Source of the DNA: Acidimicrobiaceae bacterium
GTDB taxonomy: Bacteria; Actinomycetota; Acidimicrobiia; Acidimicrobiales; Aldehydirespiratoraceae
Assembly: GCA_009843735.1 (NCBI GenBank)
Contig: VYCW01000092.1
Location: 1-50,565, forward strand
Length of the DNA: 50,565 bases
Reading direction: 5' to 3'
The notes beneath the pieces were generated by a model that saw nothing but the letters and a program-made list of their open reading frames with translations, was not told where the DNA came from and did not search any database. Numbering within the stretch: position 1 is the stretch's first letter; each line of letters opens with the position of its first letter. Below are positions 24,637-32,933 of the stretch, piece after piece. The position numbers and the translations under genes were made by a program.

Positions 24637-26018
24637 GACGGCACCGTCCCGCATCGGGATCGGTCGGCAAGCTCCCTGACCAGGCGGGCGAAGTCATCGC
24701 CGCGGGCTGCGTAGCTCGGGTAGAGGTCGAAGGAGGCGCAGGCCGGTGAGAGCAGCACCGCCGAGCCCGGCTCGGCGGCCGAGGCGGCCAGCTCCACGGC
24801 CTCGCCCATGTCGGCCGCGACCCGCACCGGACGATCAGCGGCGAAGACCTCGGCCACCTCATCGGCGGCCTCGCCGAAGGCGACAACGCTGCTCACGCAG
24901 TCGACGGCGTCGAGCAGCTCGCTCAGGTCGAGGCCCTTGTTGCGCCCGCCCGCGATGAGCACGGCCGCTCCGAACCCCCGCAGAGCGGCGACGGTGGCAT
25001 GGGGTGTCGTCGCCTTGGAGTCGTCGTAGAACGACACGCCGCCTATGGAGGCCACCAGCTGGACGCGGTGGGAGCCCGGCTCGAACGATCGGAGGGCTTC
25101 GGCCAGTCCCTCGGTGGTGGCGCCGACCGCGGTGGCGGTGGCCGCCGCGGCGAGGGCGTTGGCGAGGTCGTGGGGCATGGCCCGGCGCAGCTCCCGCACA
25201 CTCACTACCGGCCCCGAGGGTCCGGTCAGCGTGCCGGAACGGCACCACCAGTCGGCCGGTCCCTGTCGTGCGAACGTCCAGGTGGCGCGGTCCTCCGGCA
25301 GGTGGGCCATGACGGTCGGGTCGAGCTGGTTGGCCACCGCGGTCGCTCCCGGCGGCAGCCATCGCCACAGCCGGGCCTTGGACGTCTCGTAGGAGACCAG
25401 GTCGCGGTGGATGTCGAGATGGTCGGGAGCGAAGTTGAGCCAGCACGCCGCCCGGGGCTCGAAGCGGAGGCTGTGGGCGAGGCGGAACGAGGAAGCCTCC
25501 ACCACGAACACCTCGGCGCCGGTCTGCTCGATGGCGGCGACTAGGGGAAGGTCGTTGTTGCCGGCAGCGACTGCTTCCAGCCCCGAGCACCGCAGCGCGG
25601 CCACCGCCATCTCGGTGACGGTTGTCTTGCCGCTGGTCCCGGTCACGGCCGCGATCGGCCTGGAGTCCCAGGATCGGGCCAGATCGAACTCGCTGGCGGT
25701 CGGCACGCCGCCGTCCCGAGCCGCGGCGAGGGCCCGGTGATGCTCGGGCAGACCCGGCGTGGGGATCATGGCGTCCGCGGCCCGGACCAGCTGACGGAGT
25801 CGGCGGTCGTCGGGTGCGATCTGCAGCTCCAGGCCCAGGCCCTCGGCCTCTGCGATCGTGGCCGCGTCCGGTCCGTCGTCGAAGGCGGTCACCGTGTGGC
25901 CCCGCGACAGCAGCGCCCGGGCCACGGCCCGGTTCGTGGCCCCGAACCCGGCGAGCAGAAGCGACGGCGGCACCTCGGCCATCGCCCCGGCCATCGCGTC
26001 GGCGCTCGTGCCTGTCAC
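24633..26018 (-). CDS. murD: UDP-N-acetylmuramoyl-L-alanine--D-glutamate ligase (MurD)
   Basis: 461 residues from GTG 26018 (GTGA overlap with mraY). N-terminal LLLAGFGATNRAVARALLSRGHTVTAFDD binds UDP; ATP site AVTGTSGKTTVTEMAV; VEASSFRLAHSLRF, LNFAPDHLDIH; C-terminal FYDDSKATTPHATVAALRGF and LIAGGRNKGLDLSEL; LLSPACASFDLYPSYAARGDDF. All match MurD. It adds D-Glu to UDP-MurNAc-L-Ala. Confidence 0.95.
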   Translation of the reverse strand: MTGTSADAMAGAMAEVPPSLLLAGFGATNRAVARALLSRGHTVTAFDDGPDAATIAEAEGLGLELQIAPDDRRLRQLVRAADAMIPTPGLPEHHRALAAARDGGVPTASEFDLARSWDSRPIAAVTGTSGKTTVTEMAVAALRCSGLEAVAAGNNDLPLVAAIEQTGAEVFVVEASSFRLAHSLRFEPRAACWLNFAPDHLDIHRDLVSYETSKARLWRWLPPGATAVANQLDPTVMAHLPEDRATWTFARQGPADWWCRSGTLTGPSGPVVSVRELRRAMPHDLANALAAAATATAVGATTEGLAEALRSFEPGSHRVQLVASIGGVSFYDDSKATTPHATVAALRGFGAAVLIAGGRNKGLDLSELLDAVDCVSSVVAFGEAADEVAEVFAADRPVRVAADMGEAVELAASAAEPGSAVLLSPACASFDLYPSYAARGDDFARLVRELADRSRCGTVPS

Positions 26019-27067
26019 GGCGTGAGCCTCGAGATCGAGTCGACGATGCCGGAACTGACGGCATCCCCGTAGAACAGCCCCAGCCCGAGCCCGGTGCACA
26101 GTCCCGACAGGATCCACAGGCGGATGATGACCGTGGTCTCCGGCCAGCCCCGCAGCTCGAAGTGGTGGTGCAGGGGCGCCATGCGGAAGACCCGGCGGCC
26201 GAAGCCCCGGAACGAGACGACCTGGATGATCACCGACAACGTCTCGATGACGAACAGGCCGCCGATGATCGGTAGCAGGAACTGGGTGTTGGTCGCCAGG
26301 GCCAGCGCGGCCAGGCCGCTGCCGAGCGCCAGCGAGCCGGTGTCGCCCATGAAGATGCGAGCGGGGGCGGCGTTCCACCACAGGAATCCGATGATCGCCC
26401 CCACCATGGCTGCGCTCACGATGGCCAGGTCGAGCGCGTGGGCCACCTGGTAGGAGTCGTAGTGGTCGAACTGCCAGAAGCCGATGAACATGAAGGCGCC
26501 GTAGCCGACGCCGCTGGCGCCGGCGGCCAGGCCGTCGAGCCCGTCGGTCAGGTTCACCGCATTGGTGGTGGCGATGATGAGCAGGATGGCCCAGATCGAC
26601 CAGCCGATCCGTCCCAGCTCCAGGCCGGGGTAGTCGAAGCGGGTGAACGACACCGTGGTGTGGACCGACGTGAACTGGGTCATCGCCCAGGCGAACCCCA
26701 CGCCGACGGCCAGCAGGCCGATGATCTTCGTCCGCTTGTTCAGGCCGAGGTTGCGGGCCGCCACGACCTTGATCCAGTCGTCGAGCAGGCCGACCAGGCC
26801 CGCAGCGATGATGGTGAGCATCACGATGATCCCCGACCGGGTGTAGATGCCGCCGAACACGTCGCTGACGACGTATCCGGTGGTAGCGGCGACCACCACC
26901 GCGATGCCTCCCATCGTGGGGGTGCCCGACTTCACCCGGTGCTCCTGAGGCCCGTCATCGCGGATGGGCTGGCCGATGCCGTAGCGCACCAGCACCCGGA
27001 TGAGCATCCAGCATCCCAGCAGGGACACGAACATGGCGATGCTGGCCGCCAGCAGTAGGCGTATCAC
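26015..27067 (-). CDS. mraY: Phospho-N-acetylmuramoyl-pentapeptide transferase (MraY)
   Basis: 350 residues, about ten membrane helices. Catalytic and metal motifs: GLVGLLDDWIKVVAARNLGL (the DD pair), NAVNLTDGLDGLAAG, FMGDTGSLALGSGLAALAL, and the HHHFELRGWPETTVI loop. GTG 27067 overlaps the murE stop. Transfers phospho-MurNAc-pentapeptide to undecaprenyl phosphate to form lipid I. Its direct contact with murE is notable because murF usually lies between them. Confidence 0.96.
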   Translation of the reverse strand: MIRLLLAASIAMFVSLLGCWMLIRVLVRYGIGQPIRDDGPQEHRVKSGTPTMGGIAVVVAATTGYVVSDVFGGIYTRSGIIVMLTIIAAGLVGLLDDWIKVVAARNLGLNKRTKIIGLLAVGVGFAWAMTQFTSVHTTVSFTRFDYPGLELGRIGWSIWAILLIIATTNAVNLTDGLDGLAAGASGVGYGAFMFIGFWQFDHYDSYQVAHALDLAIVSAAMVGAIIGFLWWNAAPARIFMGDTGSLALGSGLAALALATNTQFLLPIIGGLFVIETLSVIIQVVSFRGFGRRVFRMAPLHHHFELRGWPETTVIIRLWILSGLCTGLGLGLFYGDAVSSGIVDSISRLTP

Positions 27068-28518
27068 CGCTCAGCCCCGATCCGGCCGCGGGACGCCAGA
27101 CGCTCGATCTCCTCGCTGACCACGGCCCGGTCGTCGAAGGGCAGCCGCTCGCCGCCGATCGTCTGGCTGGTCTCGTGGCCCTTGCCGGCTACCAGCACCG
27201 TGTCGCCGGCGGCGGCCACCGACAGTGCGTGCCGGATAGCCAGACGCCGATCGGGGTCGCACCGTTCGGGGGCGCGGCTCATCCCCCCGACGATCTCGGA
27301 GATGATCTGCTCGGGGTCCTCCGAGCGGGGATTGTCGCTCGTGACTATCACGCGGTCCGCCAGTCTGTCCGCGGTGGTGCCCATCTCCGGGCGTTTGCCG
27401 CGGTCCCGCTCGCCGCCCGCGCCGAATACGACCGTGAGCGTGCCGCCGGTGAGGCTGCGAGCGGCCCGCAGCGCGGCCGCCAGCGCGTCCGGGCTGTGGG
27501 CGTAGTCGACGATGACCGCGAAGTCCTGCCCGGCCTGGACGGACTCGAACCGGCCGGGCACCGGCGTGGCCGCGGCCAAACCGGCGGCCGCGGCCGCCGG
27601 TTCCATGCCGAGCGCGGTGGCCACCTCCGCGGCCAGGACGGCGTTGGCCCGGTTGAAGGCTCCGGCCATGCGCAGCGTCACCGTCTGCCCCCGCCAGCAG
27701 AATGTGCTCGATCGGGTGTCGGCCTCGATGACCTCGATCTGGCCCTGGTCCACCTCGGTGACGGGAATCTCCGAGGCGGCCCGCTCAGCGAGGCGCTTTC
27801 CCCACCCGGTGGTCGTGTCCACCACCGCCCGATCGGCGAGTTCGCTCGTGAAGAGCCGGGCCTTGGCCGCGAAGTAGTCCTCCATCGAACCGTGGTAGTC
27901 GAGATGGTCGTGCCCGAGGTTGGTGAACGCGGCCACCCGGAAACGGCATCCGTCCACCCGGTGCTGCACCAGCCCGTGCGAGGAGACCTCGACGGCCGCC
28001 GCGCTCTCTCCCCGGCGCAATGCTGACGCGAGCAGGCGCTGCAGGTCGGTGGCCTCTGGAGTGGTGAGCCTGCCTGTCAGTGTGCCGATCTCGGCCGTGC
28101 CGGCGCCGGTCGCTCTCAGCAGCCCCGCGAGGAGGCGAACGGTCGTGGTCTTGCCGTTGGTTCCGGTGACTCCGGCAACGTCGATGCGCCGGCTGGGGTG
28201 CCCGTGCACTGCGGCGGCGGCGGGTCCGAGTGCGGCCCGCACCGACTCGACGACCAGGCAGGGCACGGCCGCGGGCATCGGGCGCTCTGCGAGCAGCCCG
28301 ACCGCGCCGGCATCCACGGCATCGCCTGCGAAGCGGTGGCCGTCGTGGGCCTCGCCGGGAACGCAAGCGAACAGCGAACCGGGCCCTACCCGGCGGCTGT
28401 CGTGCTCGACGTCGTCCACTGCGATCGAACCCGGCGGTGAGGGATCCTGCCGGCTCGGGTCGCCGGGCCAGACCAGGTCGGCGCCCAGCGCTCGGGACAG
28501 CTCGACCAGGCCGATCAT
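27064..28518 (-). CDS. murE: UDP-MurNAc-L-Ala-D-Glu:meso-diaminopimelate ligase (MurE)
   Basis: 484 residues from ATG 28518 (ATGA overlap with ftsI). N-terminal VDDVEHDSRRVGPGSLFACVPG, ATP loop GVTGTNGKTTTVRLLAGLL, VEVSSHGLVQHRVDG, FTNLGHDHLDYHGSMEDYFAAKARLF, IVDYAHSPDALAAALRAAR, and SDNPRSEDPEQII, where DNPR is the meso-DAP-selecting motif. So the wall is predicted to be of DAP type. The protein is of ordinary MurE length and not a MurE-MurF fusion. Confidence 0.95.
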   Translation of the reverse strand: MIGLVELSRALGADLVWPGDPSRQDPSPPGSIAVDDVEHDSRRVGPGSLFACVPGEAHDGHRFAGDAVDAGAVGLLAERPMPAAVPCLVVESVRAALGPAAAAVHGHPSRRIDVAGVTGTNGKTTTVRLLAGLLRATGAGTAEIGTLTGRLTTPEATDLQRLLASALRRGESAAAVEVSSHGLVQHRVDGCRFRVAAFTNLGHDHLDYHGSMEDYFAAKARLFTSELADRAVVDTTTGWGKRLAERAASEIPVTEVDQGQIEVIEADTRSSTFCWRGQTVTLRMAGAFNRANAVLAAEVATALGMEPAAAAAGLAAATPVPGRFESVQAGQDFAVIVDYAHSPDALAAALRAARSLTGGTLTVVFGAGGERDRGKRPEMGTTADRLADRVIVTSDNPRSEDPEQIISEIVGGMSRAPERCDPDRRLAIRHALSVAAAGDTVLVAGKGHETSQTIGGERLPFDDRAVVSEEIERLASRGRIGAER

Positions 28519-30407
28519 GTTCGTGTCCCTAGAGCATCGGCCGCTGTGGCGGTGACGCTCGAATCCGGTGGGGCCTCGGTCGTTGTCGTCGGCACCGTCG
28601 CGGGTTCGGCGCGCCGCCGGTCTCCGAGCTCGGCATCGAACACAGCCGGGATTCGCAACTGGCGCAGCGAGTACTCCGCGATGTCGCTGACGGCGGGTGC
28701 GGCCAGCCTGCCTCCGGAGACGACATCCCCCTTCGGCCGGTCGATCACGACCAGCACGACTAGGGCGGGCCCGTCGTCTTTGCTGATGATCCCCGCGAAG
28801 GTCGCGGTGTGATGGCGGCCGATCAGCTCGTTCCTCTCGTTCACGCACTCGTAGCCGATGTCGCAGGGTTGCCACGCCGTGCCGGTCTTGCCGGCTACCG
28901 AGAATCCCTCCACGACGGCCTGCTGGCCGGTACCGGACAGCACCACCGACTCCAGCATCCGCATCAGCGACGACGCCATGTCCGAGCTGAGGATGCGCAC
29001 CGGCGCCGGACCCTCCTCGGCGGGTAGACGGGTGCCGTCGCTAATGAGCCGCAACGGCACCCGCACCCCGTCGTTGGCGATCGTGTTGTACAGCTGCAGC
29101 ATCTGCAGGGGAGTCACCGCCAGCCCCTGACCGATCGCCATATTGGGCAGGCTGAGGCCGTTCCAGCGGCTCAGCGGGGGCACGATTCCCTTCGACTCGC
29201 CCTTGAAGTCGAGGGCGGTGCGGGAACCGAAGCCGAAGGCGCGGATGGTCTGGTACAGCCGCTCCTCACCGGTCATCTGGGCCATCTTGATCGTTCCGAT
29301 GTTCGAGGACCGGGTGACTATCTCGGTGGGAGTCCATTCCACGTCCGGATGGGTCGGGGTGTCCTCGAAGCGATGCTCCCAGATGGTGAGGTACGACGGC
29401 ACCTCTATCTCCACGTGCTCGAGTACCGCCCCGCTCGACAGCGCAGCAGCCGCAGTCACCGGCTTGAACACGGAGCCGGGCTCGTAGGTCCAGGTCGCCG
29501 CCAAGTTCTGGCGGGTGCAGTTGACGATGCCGTCGGAGCCGCGGGCGACGTTGGCCATGGCGACGATCTCCCCGGTGGCGGGAAGCGAGACCAGCGCCAC
29601 CCCGGAGGATGCGCCGGCGGACGCGACGACGTCGAACAGCATCGATTCGGCCTGGAACTGGACGTTGCGGTCCAGGGTCACGGCGATGTTCTGCCCGACG
29701 GTCGGCGCGGTCACCTCCTGCAGCCCGCCGGGAATGGTCGTTCCGTCCACCCCCACTTCCTTCACCACCCGTCCGGGAGTACCCGACAGGTGCTCGTCGT
29801 AGGTCTCCTCGATGCCGCTCATCCCCACATGATCGATGTTCACCCGCCCCACGGCCGCCAGGGCTGAGCAGTCGCCGTTGGGATGCTCGCGCCGCGGTTC
29901 TGGGATGACCTTGATGCCGTCGATTCTGAGGTCGTTGACCTGCTCTCCGACCTCTGGATCGATCTGGCGCACGATGTAGCGGAACGCGCCGTCGCCCTGC
30001 AGCTTGTCGAGCAGTTCGGAGGCCTCGATGCCCAGGACCTCCGACAGCGCGGCGGCCGCGCCATGGGGGTCCTCGATCACACGCGGATTCGAGACGACGG
30101 TGGCGGCCGGCAGCGACAGGGCGATGGTCCGGCCGTTGCGGTCGATCACCGTGCCTCGGGGAGCGGGCACGGTGATCTCGCCTATAGGGATGGCCACGTC
30201 GGTGAGGATCCGCGGGTCGGGTGTCGCCTGAACGTCGACAATGCGGTAGACGAGGGCGCCCAGCGCGAGCAGCAGGATCACCAGAACGGCCACGACCCGG
30301 CCCCGGCCCACCAGTTGGCGGCCGGTCATGGAGCGAACCGAGTCGCCGGAGCCCCACCGGCTCGGATGCCGCGAAGATGCGTCGGAGCCCCGCCCGGATG
30401 GCGTCAC
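28515..30407 (-). CDS. ftsI: Division-specific class B penicillin-binding protein (FtsI/PBP3)
   Basis: 630 residues. Single membrane helix (~38-56), PBP dimerisation domain beginning PAPRGTVIDRNGRTIALSLP, and transpeptidase domain with S312xxK (YEPGSVFKP), S367-S-N369 and K507TG. C-terminal tail is Thr/Ala/Pro-rich (VPTTTTEAPPDSS), no PASTA domain. GTG 30407 overlaps the ftsL stop (GTGA). Crosslinks septal peptidoglycan in partnership with FtsW. Confidence 0.94.
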   Translation of the reverse strand: MTPSGRGSDASSRHPSRWGSGDSVRSMTGRQLVGRGRVVAVLVILLLALGALVYRIVDVQATPDPRILTDVAIPIGEITVPAPRGTVIDRNGRTIALSLPAATVVSNPRVIEDPHGAAAALSEVLGIEASELLDKLQGDGAFRYIVRQIDPEVGEQVNDLRIDGIKVIPEPRREHPNGDCSALAAVGRVNIDHVGMSGIEETYDEHLSGTPGRVVKEVGVDGTTIPGGLQEVTAPTVGQNIAVTLDRNVQFQAESMLFDVVASAGASSGVALVSLPATGEIVAMANVARGSDGIVNCTRQNLAATWTYEPGSVFKPVTAAAALSSGAVLEHVEIEVPSYLTIWEHRFEDTPTHPDVEWTPTEIVTRSSNIGTIKMAQMTGEERLYQTIRAFGFGSRTALDFKGESKGIVPPLSRWNGLSLPNMAIGQGLAVTPLQMLQLYNTIANDGVRVPLRLISDGTRLPAEEGPAPVRILSSDMASSLMRMLESVVLSGTGQQAVVEGFSVAGKTGTAWQPCDIGYECVNERNELIGRHHTATFAGIISKDDGPALVVLVVIDRPKGDVVSGGRLAAPAVSDIAEYSLRQLRIPAVFDAELGDRRRAEPATVPTTTTEAPPDSSVTATAADALGTRT

Positions 30408-30922
30408 CCGGCCGACTTCCCTCTGGTGAAGGCTCCTCGGGTCGGGATGGCACCGGCACTGCGGGTGGTATCGACGGCCGGGGGCGGCTCATAGTCCGAC
30501 AAGCCAAGACTGAACGGGTCGGTTACCGGGGGCTTGAGCTGGCCGGGCCCGACCGGGGTCAGCAGGACCAGCTCGGCCGCCGGCACGAGCCCCACCGAGT
30601 GGGCGTGCTCAGCCAGGCCCTCCGGCGAGTCGAGGAAGGCAATCTCGGCCTGCAACTGGTCGATCCGCTCCCGGCTCAGCTGGTTGCGCTCGATGAGATC
30701 GTCGAGCGAGGCCTGGTTCTCAACGAGCACGGCGTGCAGCGCGGCCAGGGCCAGGCACACCGCGAACATTCCCAGGGCAAGCAGGGTGCCGACATCGGTT
30801 ATGGACCGGCGTGCTGCCGCGGGGGCTTCGGCGACCTTTAGGTCTCGCCGCTTGCGCTCAGGTCGTGATGCGGGCGTCGCCGGGGCCCGCTGGGTGGCGC
30901 GCCCTTGAGCCCGGGGTGCCAT
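30404..30922 (-). CDS. ftsL: FtsL-like septum protein
   Basis: 172 residues. Basic cytoplasmic N-terminus (~1-40), one membrane helix (~44-64, VGTLLALGMFAVCLALAALH), then a coiled coil (VENQASLDDLIERNQLSRERIDQLQAEIAFLDSPEG) and a Pro-rich tail. Sequence conservation in this family is low; the call rests on topology and on the slot between rsmH and ftsI. It would join FtsQ and FtsB-like protein in the divisome. Repeat C lies just upstream. Confidence 0.82.
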   Translation of the reverse strand: MAPRAQGRATQRAPATPASRPERKRRDLKVAEAPAAARRSITDVGTLLALGMFAVCLALAALHAVLVENQASLDDLIERNQLSRERIDQLQAEIAFLDSPEGLAEHAHSVGLVPAAELVLLTPVGPGQLKPPVTDPFSLGLSDYEPPPAVDTTRSAGAIPTRGAFTRGKSAG

Positions 30923-30988
30923 CAGACATCCCTAGCCAGGCCGCGCGGGAAGGTGAGGTCGCCTCGCCACGCGGCGTGGTGTTTCCCG

Positions 30989-31083
30989 CTCTTGTTCGCT
31001 TCGCTCACGGGCCGCTCGGGCCACGGCCTCGCTGAGCGTGTCGTCACTGCCCTCACGGTTGGTCGCCTATCCGCTCGGCCTCT
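30989..31083 (-). repeat. Dispersed intergenic repeat, copy C
   Basis: Lies between rsmH and ftsL on the minus strand. AGAGGCCGAGCGG begins it inside the last codons of rsmH, which therefore ends in QRPSG; the far module holds GGCCCGAGCGGCCCGTGAGC and GAAGCGAACAAGAG. After the module, GCGGGAAACACC resembles GCGGGAGACACC after copy D, so the family may extend further. It interrupts an otherwise tightly coupled operon. Confidence 0.75.
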
Positions 31084-32029
31084 GGTCCAGGCGTTCCACG
31101 GCCCGCAGCCGGGCCGAGCCCGCCCGATGGTTGGCGGCCTTCTCGGTTTCCGTCGGGGTGCGGGACCGTCGTCCCAGGAGCCGGACAGTGGCTGGGGCAC
31201 CCGGCGCCGGAGGCAGCCCCGGCCGCGGCGGCGGGGACTCGCCGGCCGCCAGCCTGAAGACCGACTTGACGATCCGGTCCTCACCGGAGTGATACGACAG
31301 CACGGCGCATCGGCCGCCATCGACCAGACGATCGATGGCGCCGGTGAGGGATCGTTCGAGCATCTCCAGCTCTCCGTTCACCTCGATTCTGAGGGCTTGG
31401 AAGGTGCGCCGGGCGGGGTGGGCGCGCCGGCGCGTCGTGGCGGGAACTGCTCCTGCCACCGTCCTGGCGAGCTGTCTGGTGGTAGTGAAGGGCCGCTGGG
31501 CGACGACGGCTGCCGCGATGCGACGGGCGTACCGCTCGTCGGCGTTGCGGCGGAGCAGGACGGCGAGGGCGTCCTCGCTCTCGCCGTTGACGATGTCGGC
31601 GGCGGTGACCGGGCCGTCGGGGTCCATGCGCATGTCGAGGGGGCCGTCGAGCCGGTAGCTGAAGCCGCGCTCGGGCCGGTCGAGCTGCCGCGAGCTGACC
31701 CCGAGGTCGAAGAGGCACGCCGAGATCCGGTCCTGGCCGATGCTGTCCAGCACGGTGCCGAGCGCATCGAAGGTGGCCCGGTGCAGCGTCACGCGGTGCC
31801 GGTGAGGGGCGAGGCGCTCGGCCGCGGCCATCAGGGCCTCAGGATCCCGGTCCAGGCCCACGAGCCGAATGTGCGGAAGGTTCTCCAAGAGCGCGTCCGT
31901 GTGCCCGCCGTCCCCGACGGTGGCGTCGAGGACGACCCCTTCGGGAACGTCTCGCAGCACGTCCACAACCTCCCGGCACATCACCGGCTGGTGGTATTGG
32001 GGCTGGCCGGCTCCGGTCTCGCCGCTCAT
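31067..32029 (-). CDS. rsmH: 16S rRNA (cytosine-1402-N4)-methyltransferase RsmH (MraW)
   Basis: 320 residues from ATG 32029. SAM-binding fold: YHQPVMCREVVDVL, VVLDATVGDGGHTDALL, VGLDRDPEALMAA, then CLFDLGVSSRQLDRPERGFSYRLDGPLDMRMD, and C-terminal FQALRIEVNGELEMLE and VLSYHSGEDRIVK. All are RsmH hallmarks. No strong Shine-Dalgarno was noted. It follows mraZ after a 262-bp gap containing a large inverted repeat. The last residues are encoded by dispersed repeat C. Confidence 0.95.
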   Translation of the reverse strand: MSGETGAGQPQYHQPVMCREVVDVLRDVPEGVVLDATVGDGGHTDALLENLPHIRLVGLDRDPEALMAAAERLAPHRHRVTLHRATFDALGTVLDSIGQDRISACLFDLGVSSRQLDRPERGFSYRLDGPLDMRMDPDGPVTAADIVNGESEDALAVLLRRNADERYARRIAAAVVAQRPFTTTRQLARTVAGAVPATTRRRAHPARRTFQALRIEVNGELEMLERSLTGAIDRLVDGGRCAVLSYHSGEDRIVKSVFRLAAGESPPPRPGLPPAPGAPATVRLLGRRSRTPTETEKAANHRAGSARLRAVERLDQRPSG

Positions 32030-32099
32030 GGGCGGCGGGGTCACAGCGTGCTGGGCCCGGCGGCCGGTCGAGCGGCGTCGAGTGCACGGGTGAGGCAAC

Positions 32100-32224
32100 G
32101 CCCGGTCATCTGCAGTTCCCCGACCGACGGCGCACGTCGGGATTTCTCCCCCGATCGAGCTAATGGCAAGCGGGCGGAGTACGGGTCTTCCATCTGCCAA
32201 TCGGGGAACTGCACATGACCGGGC
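32100..32224 (-). ncRNA. Candidate structured leader RNA between mraZ and rsmH
   Basis: Arms 32100-32123 and 32201-32224 (each GCCCGGTCAT-S-TGCAGTTCCCCGA when read inward) are inverted copies with 23 of 24 matches. In the minus-strand transcript the stem can extend five more positions (32124-32128 with 32196-32200) using U-G, U-G, G-C, G-U and C-G pairs, pairs not available on the other strand. In the 67-nt loop, 32137-32154 can form a 6-bp hairpin with a GAGAAA loop, again with one G-U pair valid only on the sense strand. This suggests a sense RNA structure controlling rsmH and downstream genes. A structured mraW leader motif has been described in actinobacteria; I cannot tell whether this is the same. 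Confidence 0.5.
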
Positions 32225-32291
32225 GAGCCTTCGACGGCACCCCTGGTCCTTGTGGATTCGGTGGTCTGGGTAGAATTGGTGGGTGGGACGA

Positions 32292-32741
32292 TCAGGCACT
32301 GGCGATCCCCCGCCCGTGGGCTATGGCTTCGGCGAGACGCTCCGGTCCGACGGACTGCACCTCCGCCCAGCGTTCGGGACTCCAGATCTCGATGCGGCTG
32401 ATCATGCCGGTGACGATCACATTGCGGTCTATTCCGGCTCCGGCCCGCAGGTGGGGCAGGATCCGCATGCGTCCCTGCCCGTCGGGCACCACGAAGTCGG
32501 CCTGGGCCGCGAAGCTCCGCAGCGCGTTGATGTCCACCAGCCTCTCGCCCGTCTGGGACCGGAGCTCCTCGGCGGTGCGAGCGAACTCGTCGACCGGCAG
32601 GATTCCCACGCAGCCGTCCAGGGCGGTGACGTAGGCGCCGTCGGCCAGGTGGCTGCGGAACCCCGCCGGCAGGATCAGCCGGCCCTTGCCGTCGATGGTG
32701 TGCTCGTGGACACCAACGAACAACGTGCGAGGGGGGTTCAT
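32292..32741 (-). CDS. mraZ: Transcriptional regulator MraZ
   Basis: 149 residues, two AbrB-like SpoVT repeats: FVGVHEHTIDGKGRLILPAGFRSHL (~8-32) and FAAQADFVVPDGQGRMRILPHLRAGAG (~77-103), each with the DxxGR core. It is the first gene of the dcw cluster, and in other bacteria it binds decamer-spaced boxes upstream of itself and represses the cluster. Such boxes are visible upstream here. ATG 32741 has no clear Shine-Dalgarno. Confidence 0.95.
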   Translation of the reverse strand: MNPPRTLFVGVHEHTIDGKGRLILPAGFRSHLADGAYVTALDGCVGILPVDEFARTAEELRSQTGERLVDINALRSFAAQADFVVPDGQGRMRILPHLRAGAGIDRNVIVTGMISRIEIWSPERWAEVQSVGPERLAEAIAHGRGIASA

Positions 32742-32788
32742 GGTTGACGCTCACGCTCGTCCACATCGAGCCAGGGCCCTCACCGGGG

Positions 32789-32853
32789 CACCACATACGA
32801 CTCCCAGCCACTCCACAGCGCACCACCGTACTCCCTTTCTCACCACAAGGCAA
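32789..32853 (-). promoter_or_regulatory. mraZ promoter with MraZ-type decamer operator
   Basis: Promoter on the minus strand: -35 TTGCCT (plus 32848-32853), 17-bp spacer, -10 TACGGT (plus 32825-32830). Overlying it, five consecutive decamers (32801-32850) end in GTGGTG, AGGGAG, GTGGTG, GTGGAG and TGGGAG, and a sixth GTGGTG follows 2 nt out of phase (32789-32794). This matches the known MraZ operator design of repeated TGGG/GTGG boxes at 10-bp spacing, and its place over the promoter suggests autorepression. Confidence 0.65.
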
Positions 32854-32933
32854 GTCATTGGGAGGACAAATCTCCCGACTGGAGACATCGCGGGTGGAAC
32901 ACCCCCTCCCCGCGTACGGGCGCCGGGGCGGGA

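Noticed and set aside
28519-28875. Upstream extension of the murE frame
   Set aside because: It is a shadow of the ftsI C-terminus; ATG 28518 overlaps the ftsI stop and aligns with MurE starts.
32041-32214. A possible ~57-codon minus-strand ORF in the mraZ-rsmH gap
   Set aside because: Mixed codon use with rare TTA and no family match; the inverted repeat explains the sequence better. Not excluded as a leader peptide.
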